Assembly (NCBI GenBank): GCA_001770655.1
Contig: MERQ01000101.1
Coordinates: 1 to 39,694 of the forward strand
Direction: 5' to 3'
DNA length: 39,694 bases
Origin: Betaproteobacteria bacterium RIFCSPLOWO2_12_FULL_68_20
GTDB lineage: Bacteria; Pseudomonadota; Gammaproteobacteria; Burkholderiales; SG8-39
In this document: piece by piece, positions 31,732 to 39,418 of the stretch
Numbering within the stretch: position 1 is the first letter of the stretch
How the letters are laid out: every line of letters begins with the position of its first letter
Program-made: the position numbers and the translations under genes
The notes under the pieces: model-generated
Told to the model about the DNA's origin: nothing
Database searches by the model: none
Seen by the model: only the letters and a program-made list of their open reading frames with translations

Positions 31732-32703
31732 TCACTGGTCGTAGGCGCTGCCGCTCACCTTGCCGCGGAACACGCGGTACGAATACACCGTGTAGCCGAT
31801 GATGAAGGGCAGCACGATGCCCGTGCCGGCGAGCACGAAGACGAGCGCGCTCGGGTGCGCCGCCGCCTCCCAGATCGTCAGGCGGTCCATGACCACGAAC
31901 GGGAACAGGCTGTAGGCGAGGCCGATGAAGGCGAGCACGTAAATCGCCACGCTGCCTGCGAAGGGCTTCCAGTCCGATTTGCCCAGGGTGACCCAGACCC
32001 AGAGCCACACCGCCAGCGTCCCGCCCGGCAAGACCATCAGCGCGAGCGTGCGCGGGAAGTCGAACCACTTGTGGCGCACCGTCTCGCTCGCGAGCGGCGT
32101 GGCGAGGCTTACCAGCGCGACGCCGAGCGCCACCCACAGCAGTCCCCAGCGTGCCCAGGCCACCGCCTTTGCCTGGAGCGGGCCGTCGGTGCGCAGCACG
32201 AGCCAGGTGGCGCCGAGCAGCACGTAGCCGCCGCACAGACCCGCCGCGACGACGAGCGCGAACAGCCAGTAGCCCACGCCGGGCGCGAAGCCGGTGACGT
32301 AGCGCCCGAGCATGAAGCCCTGCGCCAGGCTCGCAGCTGTCGAGCCCGCCCAGAACAGCCAGTTCCACAGCTCGCGGTGCCAGCCCTCGGCCTTGATGCG
32401 GAACTCGAACGCCACGCCCCGGACCATCAGCCCGACCAGCATCGCCGCCACCGGCAGGTACAGCGCGCCGAGGATCTCGCCGTGCGCGGCCGGGAACGCG
32501 ACCAGCAGGAGCCCGATGCCGAGCACGAGCCAGGTCTCGTTCGCGTCCCAGAACGGCCCGATCGAGGCCACCATGCGGTTCTGCTCGTCGCGGTCGGCCG
32601 CCGGCAGCAGCATGCCGACGCCGAGGTCGTAGCCGTCGAGCACCACGTAGGCGAGGATCGCCGCGCCCATCAGCACCGTGAACACGATCGGCAGGTCGAT
32701 CAC
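31732..32703 (-). CDS. cydB: Cytochrome bd-type quinol oxidase subunit II
   Basis: The protein has 323 residues and about eight to nine membrane segments. Signatures include A-Y-V-V-L-D-G-Y-D-L-G-V-G-M-L near the N-terminus, G-P-F-W-D-A-N-E-T-W-L-V-L-G, F-P-A-A-H-G-E-I-L and R-G-V-A-F-E-F-R. The length, shorter than E. coli CydB, fits the cyanide-insensitive (CIO) branch. It partners CydA in the inner membrane to reduce O2 with quinol at high affinity. Its start overlaps the cydA stop by 4 bases. No CydX-like small gene follows; the IS91-type remnant is only 50 bases beyond its stop. Confidence 0.93.
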   Translation of the reverse strand: MIDLPIVFTVLMGAAILAYVVLDGYDLGVGMLLPAADRDEQNRMVASIGPFWDANETWLVLGIGLLLVAFPAAHGEILGALYLPVAAMLVGLMVRGVAFEFRIKAEGWHRELWNWLFWAGSTAASLAQGFMLGRYVTGFAPGVGYWLFALVVAAGLCGGYVLLGATWLVLRTDGPLQAKAVAWARWGLLWVALGVALVSLATPLASETVRHKWFDFPRTLALMVLPGGTLAVWLWVWVTLGKSDWKPFAGSVAIYVLAFIGLAYSLFPFVVMDRLTIWEAAAHPSALVFVLAGTGIVLPFIIGYTVYSYRVFRGKVSGSAYDQ

Positions 32704-33995
32704 GACGAGCCTTTACCGGCGAGGTGCGTCAGCACGACCATGTACGAAACGAGAAGCGCGGCGTAAGTCACGACATACGCGGTCAGGCTCGCCCCCAGCT
32801 CGGCGCCGCTCGCGTCGCCGGCCGCCTCGGCGGTGCGCAGGATGCCGCTGACGAGCCACGGCTGGCGGCCGATCTCGGTGACCAGCCAGCCGGCGAGCGT
32901 CGCCACCCAGCCCGAGAAGGTGAACGCGGCAAAGCTCCACAAGAGGAACCGCGAGGGCGGGCCGGCCCTCAGTTTCCAGGCTCCGAGCCACGAAAGAAGC
33001 AGCATCAACACGCCGACGCCGACCATGACGCGAAAGGACCAGAATACCGGCGCCACCGGCGGGTAGTCGGCTCCGAACTCCTCGAGGCCCTTCACTTCGG
33101 CGTTCCGGTCGTGCTTGAGGATCAGCGACAGCGCTTTGGGAATTTCAAGCGCATATTCATTCGTCTTCTTTTCCTCGTTAACGAGCGCGAACAACGTCAA
33201 CGCCGCGCCCTTCTCGGTCTTCCACAGCGCCTCCACCGCGGCGATTTTCGCCGGCTGGTGCTCGAGCGTGTTCAGGCCGTGCAGGTCGCCGGCCACGATC
33301 TGCAGCGGCACGAGCACGGCGGCGAGGCGCGCGGCGAAGCGCAGCGTCTTGTGCGCCGATGCATCCTTCGGCGCCCTGAGGAGCCGCCACGCCGAGAGCC
33401 CGGCGACGAGGAACGCCGCGGTGATCCCCGAGGCGAGCAGCATGTGCGCGAGGCGGTAGGGAAACGAAGGATTGAAGATCACCGCGAGCCAGCTCCCCGC
33501 GATGAGCTCTCCGTGCTCCACCACGTGGCCCGCCGGGGTCTGCATCCACGAGCTGAGGGCGAGGATCCAGAACGCCGAGAGCGTGGTGCCCGCGGCGACC
33601 ACGATGCCCGATGCGATGTGCACGCGACCCGAGACGCGGTTCATGCCGAAGAGCATCACGCCGAGGAACGTCGCCTCGAGGAAGAAGGCGGTAAGCACCT
33701 CGTAGGCGAGCAGCGGCCCGGCGACGTTGCCCACCTTGTTCATGTAGCCGGGCCAGTTGGTGCCGAACTGGAAGCTCATCGTGATGCCCGACACCACGCC
33801 CATGGCGAAGGACAGCGCGAACACCTTCACCCAGAGCTTGTACGCGCCGAGCCACGCGGGATCGCGTGCGCGCTCGTAGCGCAGGCGGAACACCACCAGC
33901 AGCCAGGCGAGGCCGATGGTGATGCTGGGAAAAAGGATGTGGAACGCGATGTTCAGCCCGAACTGGATCCGGGCGAGGAGCAGGGCTTCGTCCAC
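32700..33995 (-). CDS. cydA: Cytochrome bd-type quinol oxidase subunit I (short Q-loop, CIO type)
   Basis: The protein has 431 residues from the GTG at 33995. Haem ligands are visible: H19 (F-G-L-N-I-A-F-H), H184 (Y-R-L-A-H-M-L-L) and Met in F-W-S-F-R-V-M-V-G. Acidic residues of the proton path lie in A-Y-E-V-L-T-A-F-F-L-E-A-T-F (E99, E107). The quinol region G-D-L-H-G-L-N-T-L-E-H-Q-P-A-K is present, and the Q-loop is short, as in CioA, giving predicted cyanide tolerance. G-R-Q-P-W is conserved. Only about 65 bases separate its start from the IS91-type transposase fragment, so its promoter may lie at the element border. Confidence 0.93.
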   Translation of the reverse strand: MDEALLLARIQFGLNIAFHILFPSITIGLAWLLVVFRLRYERARDPAWLGAYKLWVKVFALSFAMGVVSGITMSFQFGTNWPGYMNKVGNVAGPLLAYEVLTAFFLEATFLGVMLFGMNRVSGRVHIASGIVVAAGTTLSAFWILALSSWMQTPAGHVVEHGELIAGSWLAVIFNPSFPYRLAHMLLASGITAAFLVAGLSAWRLLRAPKDASAHKTLRFAARLAAVLVPLQIVAGDLHGLNTLEHQPAKIAAVEALWKTEKGAALTLFALVNEEKKTNEYALEIPKALSLILKHDRNAEVKGLEEFGADYPPVAPVFWSFRVMVGVGVLMLLLSWLGAWKLRAGPPSRFLLWSFAAFTFSGWVATLAGWLVTEIGRQPWLVSGILRTAEAAGDASGAELGASLTAYVVTYAALLVSYMVVLTHLAGKGSS

Positions 33996-34060
33996 CGGCG
34001 AACTATAGCCCGCCGCTAGCAGGCGAAGGAACGGGCAAATACCATGTATTTTTCCAGGTC

Positions 34061-34492
34061 ATGCCGGGCGCCGAGTGGCTGGCGCTGCTGTGCAAACACA
34101 TTCCCGACCGATACGGGCAATTGGTCCGTTACTGCGGCTGGTACTCGAGCCGCAGCCGCGGGGCGCGGGCGGCGAAAGCCTCGTCAGCGGCGGCGATGCT
34201 CTCCAGCGGCGTCGCCGAGGTTGCGGGCGAGCTCGCGAGCCGCGCCAAGGCGGCCTGGGCGCGGCTGATCCGCAAGGTCTATGAGGTCGATCCCCTCGAA
34301 TGCCCGAAGTGCAGAGGTCCGATGCGCGCCATCGCGCTGATCGAGGACCCGATCGTGGTGCGAGCGATTCTGGAGCACCTGGGCCGTTGGCAGCCGCGGG
34401 CGCTCGAGCGCGCGCCGCCCGCACCCGTGCGGGCCTGGCCCGAGCACGCGAATCTGCCGCTCACCTACCACCCGGTACCCGACATCGCCTGA
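34061..34492 (+). pseudogene. IS91-family transposase, C-terminal fragment
   Basis: 143 residues match the end of IS91-type (Y2 rolling-circle) transposases: H-I-P-D-R-Y-G-Q-L-V-R-Y-C-G-W-Y-S-S-R, K-A-A-W-A-R-L-I-R-K-V-Y-E-V-D-P-L-E-C-P-K-C, M-R-A-I-A-L-I-E-D and I-L-E-H-L-G-R-W. The zinc-finger domain and the paired catalytic tyrosines of the N-terminal two thirds are absent, so it is inactive. The fragment begins right at the cydA upstream region. Confidence 0.85.
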
Positions 34493-34672
34493 AGCTTGCC
34501 CGATCGCGGCCGGCGCAGGCAAGATGCGTCACAACGCCGATTGCGCAAGGATCGCCCCCCGGGGAACGAGCACATGATCGACCCATACCCGCCGCAAATC
34601 GGGCCCCCGCGCATGCCGCCCGGCACACGGCGGCTGCGCATGCAAGCGGGGTCGATGAGTTGTCCTATCGGT
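34061..34672 (+). mobile_element. 3' remnant of an IS91-type element (copy B)
   Basis: The transposase fragment plus about 180 bases of non-coding end, finishing at 34672 where an unrelated gene fragment begins. The last 50 bases recur at 31631-31681 in the same orientation, so cydBA lies between two like-oriented element ends. Confidence 0.7.
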
Positions 34673-34938
34673 CATGTTGACGATGAGCGGCTTCGGCACG
34701 CCCTTCGCGACCTTGGCGATGTCTTCCCGGGAGAGCAGCGCGTCGGCATACATGCAGTCCGCGCCGGCTTCCGCATACAGATTGAGCCGGCGGATCGCTT
34801 CGTCCACGCCGTGCGTGCCGGCAGAGTCGGTGCGCGCGATGATGATGAAATCGGGATCGAGGCGCGCGTCCACCGCGGCTTTCACTTTCTGCACCATTTC
34901 ATTTGCGGGAATCACGCTCTTTCCGGCCATATGCCCTG
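34673..34938 (-). pseudogene. Internal fragment of an isocitrate lyase/PEP mutase-family gene
   Basis: About 88 codons with family motifs: G-H-M-A-G-K-S-V-I-P-A-N-E-M-V, D-F-I-I-I-A-R-T-D-S-A-G-T-H-G, Y-A-E-A-G-A-D-C-M-Y and V-P-K-P-L-I-V-N-M. Both ends are broken: the 3' side exactly at the IS91-type end (34672) and the 5' side near 34938. The catalytic loop upstream is missing, so no function is expected. Members of the family cleave C-C or C-P bonds of 2-substituted dicarboxylates. Confidence 0.8.
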
Positions 34939-35000
34939 GATGAGGAGCTGGTTCGGGCTCGGTGCCGCAGCGCCAGCGTCACGACGTCCAAATCGCTTTC

Positions 35001-35030
35001 TGGTGCATTCTGGTGCAAGATGGTGTAATC
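35001..35030 (+). promoter_or_regulatory. Three 10-bp-phased TGGTG repeats before the gene pair
   Basis: TGGTG begins at 35001, 35011 and 35021, one helical turn apart, followed by a degenerate fourth unit that runs into the ATG at 35038. A TGTAAT -10-like box (35024-35029) sits inside. This phasing is what ribbon-helix-helix repressors bind cooperatively. Confidence 0.6.
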
Positions 35031-35037
35031 TGATTCT

Positions 35038-35295
35038 ATGTCGATCTCCGAAAAGCCCGTCCGTCAGAGCGTAAGTCTCCCCGCGCGCGTCGCCAGCCGG
35101 GTGAAATCCCTGGCGAAGACCAGCAGCACGAGCGCTAACCGCATCATTGTCGAACTCATAGAGTCCGGTATCGAAGCCCGGGAGCAGGAAAGGAAACGCT
35201 TCTTCGAGCTGGCCGACCGCCTGGCGCATTCCCGCGATGCGGAAGATCAGAAACGTCTTAAGGCAGAGTTGGCCCGCATGACCTTTGGCGAGTAA
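35038..35295 (+). CDS. Ribbon-helix-helix-like small protein, antitoxin candidate
   Basis: The 85-residue protein begins with a strand-forming Q-S-V-S-L-P-A-R-V-A-S-R-V and helices with S-T-S-A-N-R-I-I-V-E-L-I-E-S-G-I, a ribbon-helix-helix/CopG-like N-terminal half (about residues 9-46). A charged C-terminal helix (E-R-K-R-F-F-E-L-A-D-R-L) follows. The codon composition is less GC-rich than the surrounding urease genes, suggesting transfer. Its stop overlaps the next ATG by one base (TAATG). Three phased TGGTG repeats lie directly upstream, consistent with autoregulation. No specific family name is known to me. Confidence 0.65.
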   Translation: MSISEKPVRQSVSLPARVASRVKSLAKTSSTSANRIIVELIESGIEAREQERKRFFELADRLAHSRDAEDQKRLKAELARMTFGE

Positions 35296-35537
35296 TGCCC
35301 AGGATCCAATGGACTGGGCTGCCTCCCGCGCTCCGCGATCATCTGTTTGACCGGCTGCGCGAACGCAAGATCACCGTGGAAGACCTTTACCAGCTCAAGA
35401 CGTGGAGAGAATCCGCTCCCGATGCCCCCGACGGGCTCTGGTACAAGGACTTCGGTTCGTTCAAAATCTGTGGCGAAGGAAAATACCCGAAGACCTTCCT
35501 GCTCGCGGGCCAACCTGCCAAAGGTCAGCAACTCTGA
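35295..35537 (+). CDS. 80-residue protein, candidate toxin of a new-type pair
   Basis: The protein is small and slightly basic with I-Q-W-T-G-L-P-P-A-L-R-D-H-L-F-D-R-L-R-E-R-K-I near the N-terminus and a likely two-strand C-terminal half W-Y-K-D-F-G-S-F-K-I-C-G-E-G-K-Y-P-K-T-F-L. It is coupled by a one-base overlap to the ribbon-helix-helix gene, the order and size typical of toxin-antitoxin operons. It shows no PIN, RelE/ParE, MazF, HigB or Fic motif that I can recognise. The toxin role is inference from context only. It ends 78 bases before ureB. Confidence 0.6.
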   Translation: MPRIQWTGLPPALRDHLFDRLRERKITVEDLYQLKTWRESAPDAPDGLWYKDFGSFKICGEGKYPKTFLLAGQPAKGQQL

Positions 35538-35615
35538 GGGCTCTCGCCCCTGAGCGCGTTCGTGCTTGCCTGAACGGGGCCAGCGCGGGCAGCATTCACC
35601 AGAAAGTGAGGCGCG

Positions 35616-35927
35616 ATGATCCCGGGTGAGCTGAAGATCGTCTCCGGCAGCATCGAGCTGAACAAGGGCCGCAAGACGGTGACGGTCCAGGTCACGAACG
35701 CCGGCGACCGGCCGATCCAGGTCGGCTCGCATTACCACTTCTACGAGACGAACGACGCGCTGAAATTCGAGCGCAAGAAGGCCTACGGCTGCCGTCTCAA
35801 CATCGCCGCCGGCACGGCGGTGCGCTTCGAGCCGGGGCAGTCGCGCACGGTGGAGCTGGTGGCGCTCGCGGGCGAAAGAAAGGTCTACGGCTTCGCCGGG
35901 AAGGTAATGGGAGCGCTGAAGAAATGA
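35616..35927 (+). CDS. ureB: Urease beta subunit
   Basis: The protein has 103 residues: [40 protein letters not shown] and [19 protein letters not shown], the full normal beta subunit. It is separated from ureA by the cydAB/IS insertion, so its original promoter or read-through is gone; the nearest upstream promoter-like sequence is that of the small gene pair at 35038. A GTGAGG-type ribosome site precedes the ATG. It overlaps ureC by 4 bases. Confidence 0.96.
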   Translation: MIPGELKIVSGSIELNKGRKTVTVQVTNAGDRPIQVGSHYHFYETNDALKFERKKAYGCRLNIAAGTAVRFEPGQSRTVELVALAGERKVYGFAGKVMGALKK

Positions 35928-37621
35928 AAATCTCGCGCCAGGCCTACGCGGAAATGTTCGGCCCGACGGTCGGCGACCGGGTGCGGCTTGCCGACACCGA
36001 GCTATGGATCGAGGTGGAGAAGGACTTCACGATCTACGGCGAGGAGGTGAAGTTCGGCGGCGGCAAGGTGATCCGCGACGGGATGGGACAGAGCCAGCTG
36101 GTCTCGGCGAAGGTCGCCGACACCGTGATCACCAACGCGCTGATCGTGGACCACTGGGGCATCGTCAAGGCGGACATCGGCTTGAAGGATGGGAAGATCT
36201 GGAAGATCGGGAAAGCGGGCAATCCCGACATCCAGCCCGCGATTACCATCCCGATCGGCGCCGGCACCGAGGCGATCGCGGGCGAGGGCATGATCGTCAC
36301 CGCGGGCGGCATCGACGCGCACATCCATTTCATCTCGCCGCAGCAGATCGAGGAGGCGCTGATGTCGGGCGTCACCACCATGATCGGCGGCGGCACCGGG
36401 CCGGCGGCGGGCACCAACGCGACCACCTGCACGCCGGGGCCGTGGCACATCCTCTCGATGCTCGCCGCGGCCGAGGCGTTCCCGATGAACCTCGGCTTTC
36501 TGGGAAAAGGCAACGCGAGCCTTCCAGGCCCTTTACGAGAGCAGGTGAAGGCGGGAGCGATCGGGCTCAAGCTGCACGAGGACTGGGGCACCACGCCCGC
36601 TGCGATCGACAACTGCCTCGCGGTGGGCGACGAGATGGACGTGCAGGTCGCGATCCACACCGACACGCTGAACGAGTCGGGGTTCGTGGAGACTTCGATC
36701 AAGGCCTTCAAGGGCCGGACCATCCACACGTATCACACCGAGGGCGCGGGCGGCGGGCACGCGCCCGACATCATCAGGATGTGCGGCGAGCCGAACGTGC
36801 TGCCGTCCTCGACCAACCCTACGCGCCCCTATACCGTGAACACCATCGCCGAGCACCTCGACATGCTGATGGTGTGCCACCACCTCGATTCCGCGATCGC
36901 GGAGGACGTGGCGTTCGCCGAGTCGAGGATCCGCAAGGAGACCATCGCCGCCGAGGACATCCTGCACGACCTGGGCGCGTTCTCGATGATGTCGTCGGAC
37001 TCGCAGGCGATGGGGCGCGTAGGCGAGGTCGTCATCCGCACCTGGCAGACCGCGCACAAGATGAAATTGCAGCGCGGATCGCTCAAGGGCGACCCGAAGA
37101 CCCACGACAACGCACGCGTCAAGCGCTACGTCGCCAAGTACACGATCAACCCGGCGATCGCGCACGGCATCTCGCACGCCGTGGGCTCGGTGGAGGACGG
37201 CAAGCTCGCCGACCTCGTGCTGTGGAAGCCGGCCTTCTTCGGCGCGAAGCCATCGATGGTGCTGAAGGGCGGCATGATCGCCGCGGCGGCGATGGGCGAT
37301 CCGAACGCCTCGATCCCGACCCCGCAGCCGGTGCACTACCGGCCGATGTTCGGCTCGTTCGGAAAGGCGCTGCGCAGCTCGGTGACGTTCGTCTCGAAAG
37401 CTGCGCTGAAGAATCCGGCGCTGCGCAAGCTCAAGCTGGATCGGCCGCTGGTCGCGGTGAAGAACACGAGAAGGCTCGGGAAGAAGGACATGGTGCACAA
37501 CGACTACCTGCCGAGAATCCAGGTCGACGCGGAGACTTACGAGGTGCGTGCGGACGGCGAGTTGCTGGTTTGCGAGCCGGCGAAGGTGCTGCCGTTGGCG
37601 CAGCGGTATTTCCTGTTCTGA
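35924..37621 (+). CDS. ureC: Urease alpha (catalytic) subunit
   Basis: The 565-residue protein is of normal length. All nickel-site residues are present: H133-x-H135 (D-A-H-I-H-F), the lysine to be carbamylated K216 in G-L-K-L-H-E-D, H245, H271 and D359. The flap region has V-C-H-H-L-D (H319/H320). It hydrolyses urea at the dinuclear nickel centre in the cytosol. ATG overlaps the ureB stop; the stop overlaps the ureE start (TGATG). It is fully intact, suggesting continued selection despite the disrupted cluster. Confidence 0.97.
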   Translation: MKISRQAYAEMFGPTVGDRVRLADTELWIEVEKDFTIYGEEVKFGGGKVIRDGMGQSQLVSAKVADTVITNALIVDHWGIVKADIGLKDGKIWKIGKAGNPDIQPAITIPIGAGTEAIAGEGMIVTAGGIDAHIHFISPQQIEEALMSGVTTMIGGGTGPAAGTNATTCTPGPWHILSMLAAAEAFPMNLGFLGKGNASLPGPLREQVKAGAIGLKLHEDWGTTPAAIDNCLAVGDEMDVQVAIHTDTLNESGFVETSIKAFKGRTIHTYHTEGAGGGHAPDIIRMCGEPNVLPSSTNPTRPYTVNTIAEHLDMLMVCHHLDSAIAEDVAFAESRIRKETIAAEDILHDLGAFSMMSSDSQAMGRVGEVVIRTWQTAHKMKLQRGSLKGDPKTHDNARVKRYVAKYTINPAIAHGISHAVGSVEDGKLADLVLWKPAFFGAKPSMVLKGGMIAAAAMGDPNASIPTPQPVHYRPMFGSFGKALRSSVTFVSKAALKNPALRKLKLDRPLVAVKNTRRLGKKDMVHNDYLPRIQVDAETYEVRADGELLVCEPAKVLPLAQRYFLF

Positions 37622-38145
37622 TGCTCGAGATCAAATCCAAGCTGAAGATCCGCAAGAGCGCGTACAAGCTCGAGATCCGCGGCCGGCTCGAGCTGCCGTT
37701 CGAGTCGCGGCAGAAAAGCCGGCTGCACGCGAAGCTCGAATCGGGGGAGGAGGTCGCGCTCATGCTTCCGCGCGGCGAGTTGCTGCGCGGCGGCGACCTC
37801 GTTACCGCCTCCGACGGGCGCGTCATCGAGATCGTCGCCGAGTCCGAGAAGCTCCTGCACGTCGAATGCGTGAATCCGACCGAGCTCGCGCGCGCCGCGT
37901 TCCATCTCGGCAACCGGCACGTGCCGGTGCAAGTGGGCGAGGGGTTCCTCCGCCTCGCCGCCGATCACGTCCTCGAGGAAATGCTGAAGGGGCTCGGAGC
38001 GAAGGTCACGCCTACGCAGGCGCCTTTCGAACCCGAGGCCGGCGCATACGGCGGCGGCCATCAACACGGCGGCGAGCACGCGCACGATTCCAGGATCCAC
38101 GAGTACGGCGAGCAGCACCACCACGGCCATGACCATAAGCACTGA
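37621..38145 (+). CDS. ureE: Urease nickel metallochaperone UreE
   Basis: The protein has 174 residues. The N-terminal peptide-binding domain contains [11 protein letters not shown] and [12 protein letters not shown]. The C-terminal metal-binding domain has [10 protein letters not shown] and D-H-V-L-E-E-M-L. The last 30 residues hold about a dozen histidines ([19 protein letters not shown]), a nickel-storing tail of the kind found in Klebsiella UreE but not in all species. The gene overlaps ureF by 17 bases. Confidence 0.95.
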   Translation: MLEIKSKLKIRKSAYKLEIRGRLELPFESRQKSRLHAKLESGEEVALMLPRGELLRGGDLVTASDGRVIEIVAESEKLLHVECVNPTELARAAFHLGNRHVPVQVGEGFLRLAADHVLEEMLKGLGAKVTPTQAPFEPEAGAYGGGHQHGGEHAHDSRIHEYGEQHHHGHDHKH

Positions 38146-38779
38146 GAAGCTCGCGCTGCTGCTGCAGCTCGCGAGTCCGGCGCTCCCGGTGGGTGCCTAC
38201 AGCTATTCGGGCGGCCTGGAGGCTGCGATCGAGGCGGGCGTCGTCACGAATGCCGCAAGCGCGCAGCGCTGGATCGGTGACGTGCTGGAACACAGCATCG
38301 CGCGGATGGAAGCCCCGTTATTCCTGCGGCTCTGCTCGCAGGATGCGGACATCGAGCGATGGAACGAGCTGTTTCTCGCCAGCCGGGAAACCGCGGAGCT
38401 GCGCGCCGAGACCGTTCAGATGGGCTATTCGCTCAACCTGCTGCTGCCCGAGCTGGGAGTGGAAAACGTTGCGCTCGAAGAGCCCGCGTTTCCGACCGTG
38501 TTCGCGCGCGCGGCGATCACCTGGGGCATCGAGCCGCGGGAGGCGCTCCTCGCCTACCTCTGGGCATGGCTCGAGAACCAGGTCATGGCGGCGCTGAAGG
38601 CCGTGCCGCTCGGCCAGACCGAGGGGCAGAAGATGCTGCTTGCCCTCGGAGAGAAATTGCTCGGGATCGTCGAGGAAGCAGCTCGGATGGATGACGAGGA
38701 GCTGGGAAATCTTGCGCCGGGGCTCGCGCTCGCATCCGCGCGCCACGAGACCCAGTACTCGAGGTTGTTCCGCTCATGA
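38129..38779 (+). CDS. ureF: Urease accessory protein UreF
   Basis: The 216-residue, all-helical protein is of normal length. Signatures: [58 protein letters not shown] and [15 protein letters not shown] at the very end. It bridges UreD and the GTPase UreG during nickel insertion. UreG would be expected immediately downstream, but only a possible start codon remains. Confidence 0.95.
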   Translation: MTISTEKLALLLQLASPALPVGAYSYSGGLEAAIEAGVVTNAASAQRWIGDVLEHSIARMEAPLFLRLCSQDADIERWNELFLASRETAELRAETVQMGYSLNLLLPELGVENVALEEPAFPTVFARAAITWGIEPREALLAYLWAWLENQVMAALKAVPLGQTEGQKMLLALGEKLLGIVEEAARMDDEELGNLAPGLALASARHETQYSRLFRS

Positions 38780-38799
38780 CCCCAAAAGTGCGGGTTATT
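38776..38799 (+). pseudogene. Possible ureG start remnant
   Basis: ATG 38776 overlaps the ureF stop by 4 bases, the usual ureF/ureG junction, and encodes M-T-P-K-V-R-V, which could be the first residues of UreG before its G-G-P-V-G-S-G-K-T loop. After about seven codons the reading becomes unrelated and no P-loop follows. Interpretation rests on position and a few residues only. Confidence 0.3.
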
Positions 38800-38843
38800 C
38801 CAGATTCAATCCACCGTCGCCCCGGTCTGCCCGCGCGCAGGCC

Positions 38844-39404
38844 TCATTTCTTCTTGAAGGTCTCCGCGAAGCTGACGATGCTCGACGCCTTCCCGGCAGT
38901 GAACGTGGCCACGCCCTCGCTCACCCGGATGGCGTAGGCGAAGTCGCCGATCGTCTCCCACCACATCTTGACCAGATCGGGCGCCTTTACATTCAACTGC
39001 GCCATCGTGAACCCTTGAGTCACGGCGAGCGTCGACGGCACGATCGCCGAGTCGAGCACGCTCACCACGCGCACCTGGTTGGTCGCCCTGGGCGGGATGG
39101 AGTGCAGGTCATAGACTGCGGGCGAGTTGAGCGTGAAGAACTGGCCCTTGGCCTCGAAGGCGTAGGCGAAGCGCAGCTCCTCCAGCGTGACCGCGTGGTC
39201 GTTGGGGTTCGTCACGTTGAACACGAACGCCAGGACCAAGGGCACGCGCGCAGGCGGCGCAGCGTACGGGAAGTAGCTCGCAACCTCCACCCGGTCGAGC
39301 TTGACCTGCGGGCTCGCCCCGATCGAGGATGGCTCCATGGTGGCACAGCCGGCCACAGCGAGCCCGGTGAAAATCGCGGCAGCGTTGGCGAAAAGTCTTT
39401 TCAT
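38844..39404 (-). CDS. LEA/WHy-domain outer- or inner-membrane lipoprotein
   Basis: The protein has 186 residues from the ATG at 39404, preceded by AAGGAGAG; a GTG at 39422 would add 6 residues. The lipoprotein signal has a lipobox L-A-V-A-G-C with Cys near residue 19. The mature part is a single beta-sandwich domain with V-K-L-D-R-V-E-V-A-S-Y, the F-N-V-T-N-P-N-D-H-A-V-T-L pattern typical of LEA-14/WHy domains, and a partner strand L-R-F-A-Y-A-F-E. The function of bacterial members is poorly defined, with links to stress and desiccation proposed. Its start lies 14 bases after the stop of the ABC ATPase gene on the same strand. Confidence 0.85.
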   Translation of the reverse strand: MKRLFANAAAIFTGLAVAGCATMEPSSIGASPQVKLDRVEVASYFPYAAPPARVPLVLAFVFNVTNPNDHAVTLEELRFAYAFEAKGQFFTLNSPAVYDLHSIPPRATNQVRVVSVLDSAIVPSTLAVTQGFTMAQLNVKAPDLVKMWWETIGDFAYAIRVSEGVATFTAGKASSIVSFAETFKKK

Positions 39405-39418
39405 AGGTCTCTCCTTTT

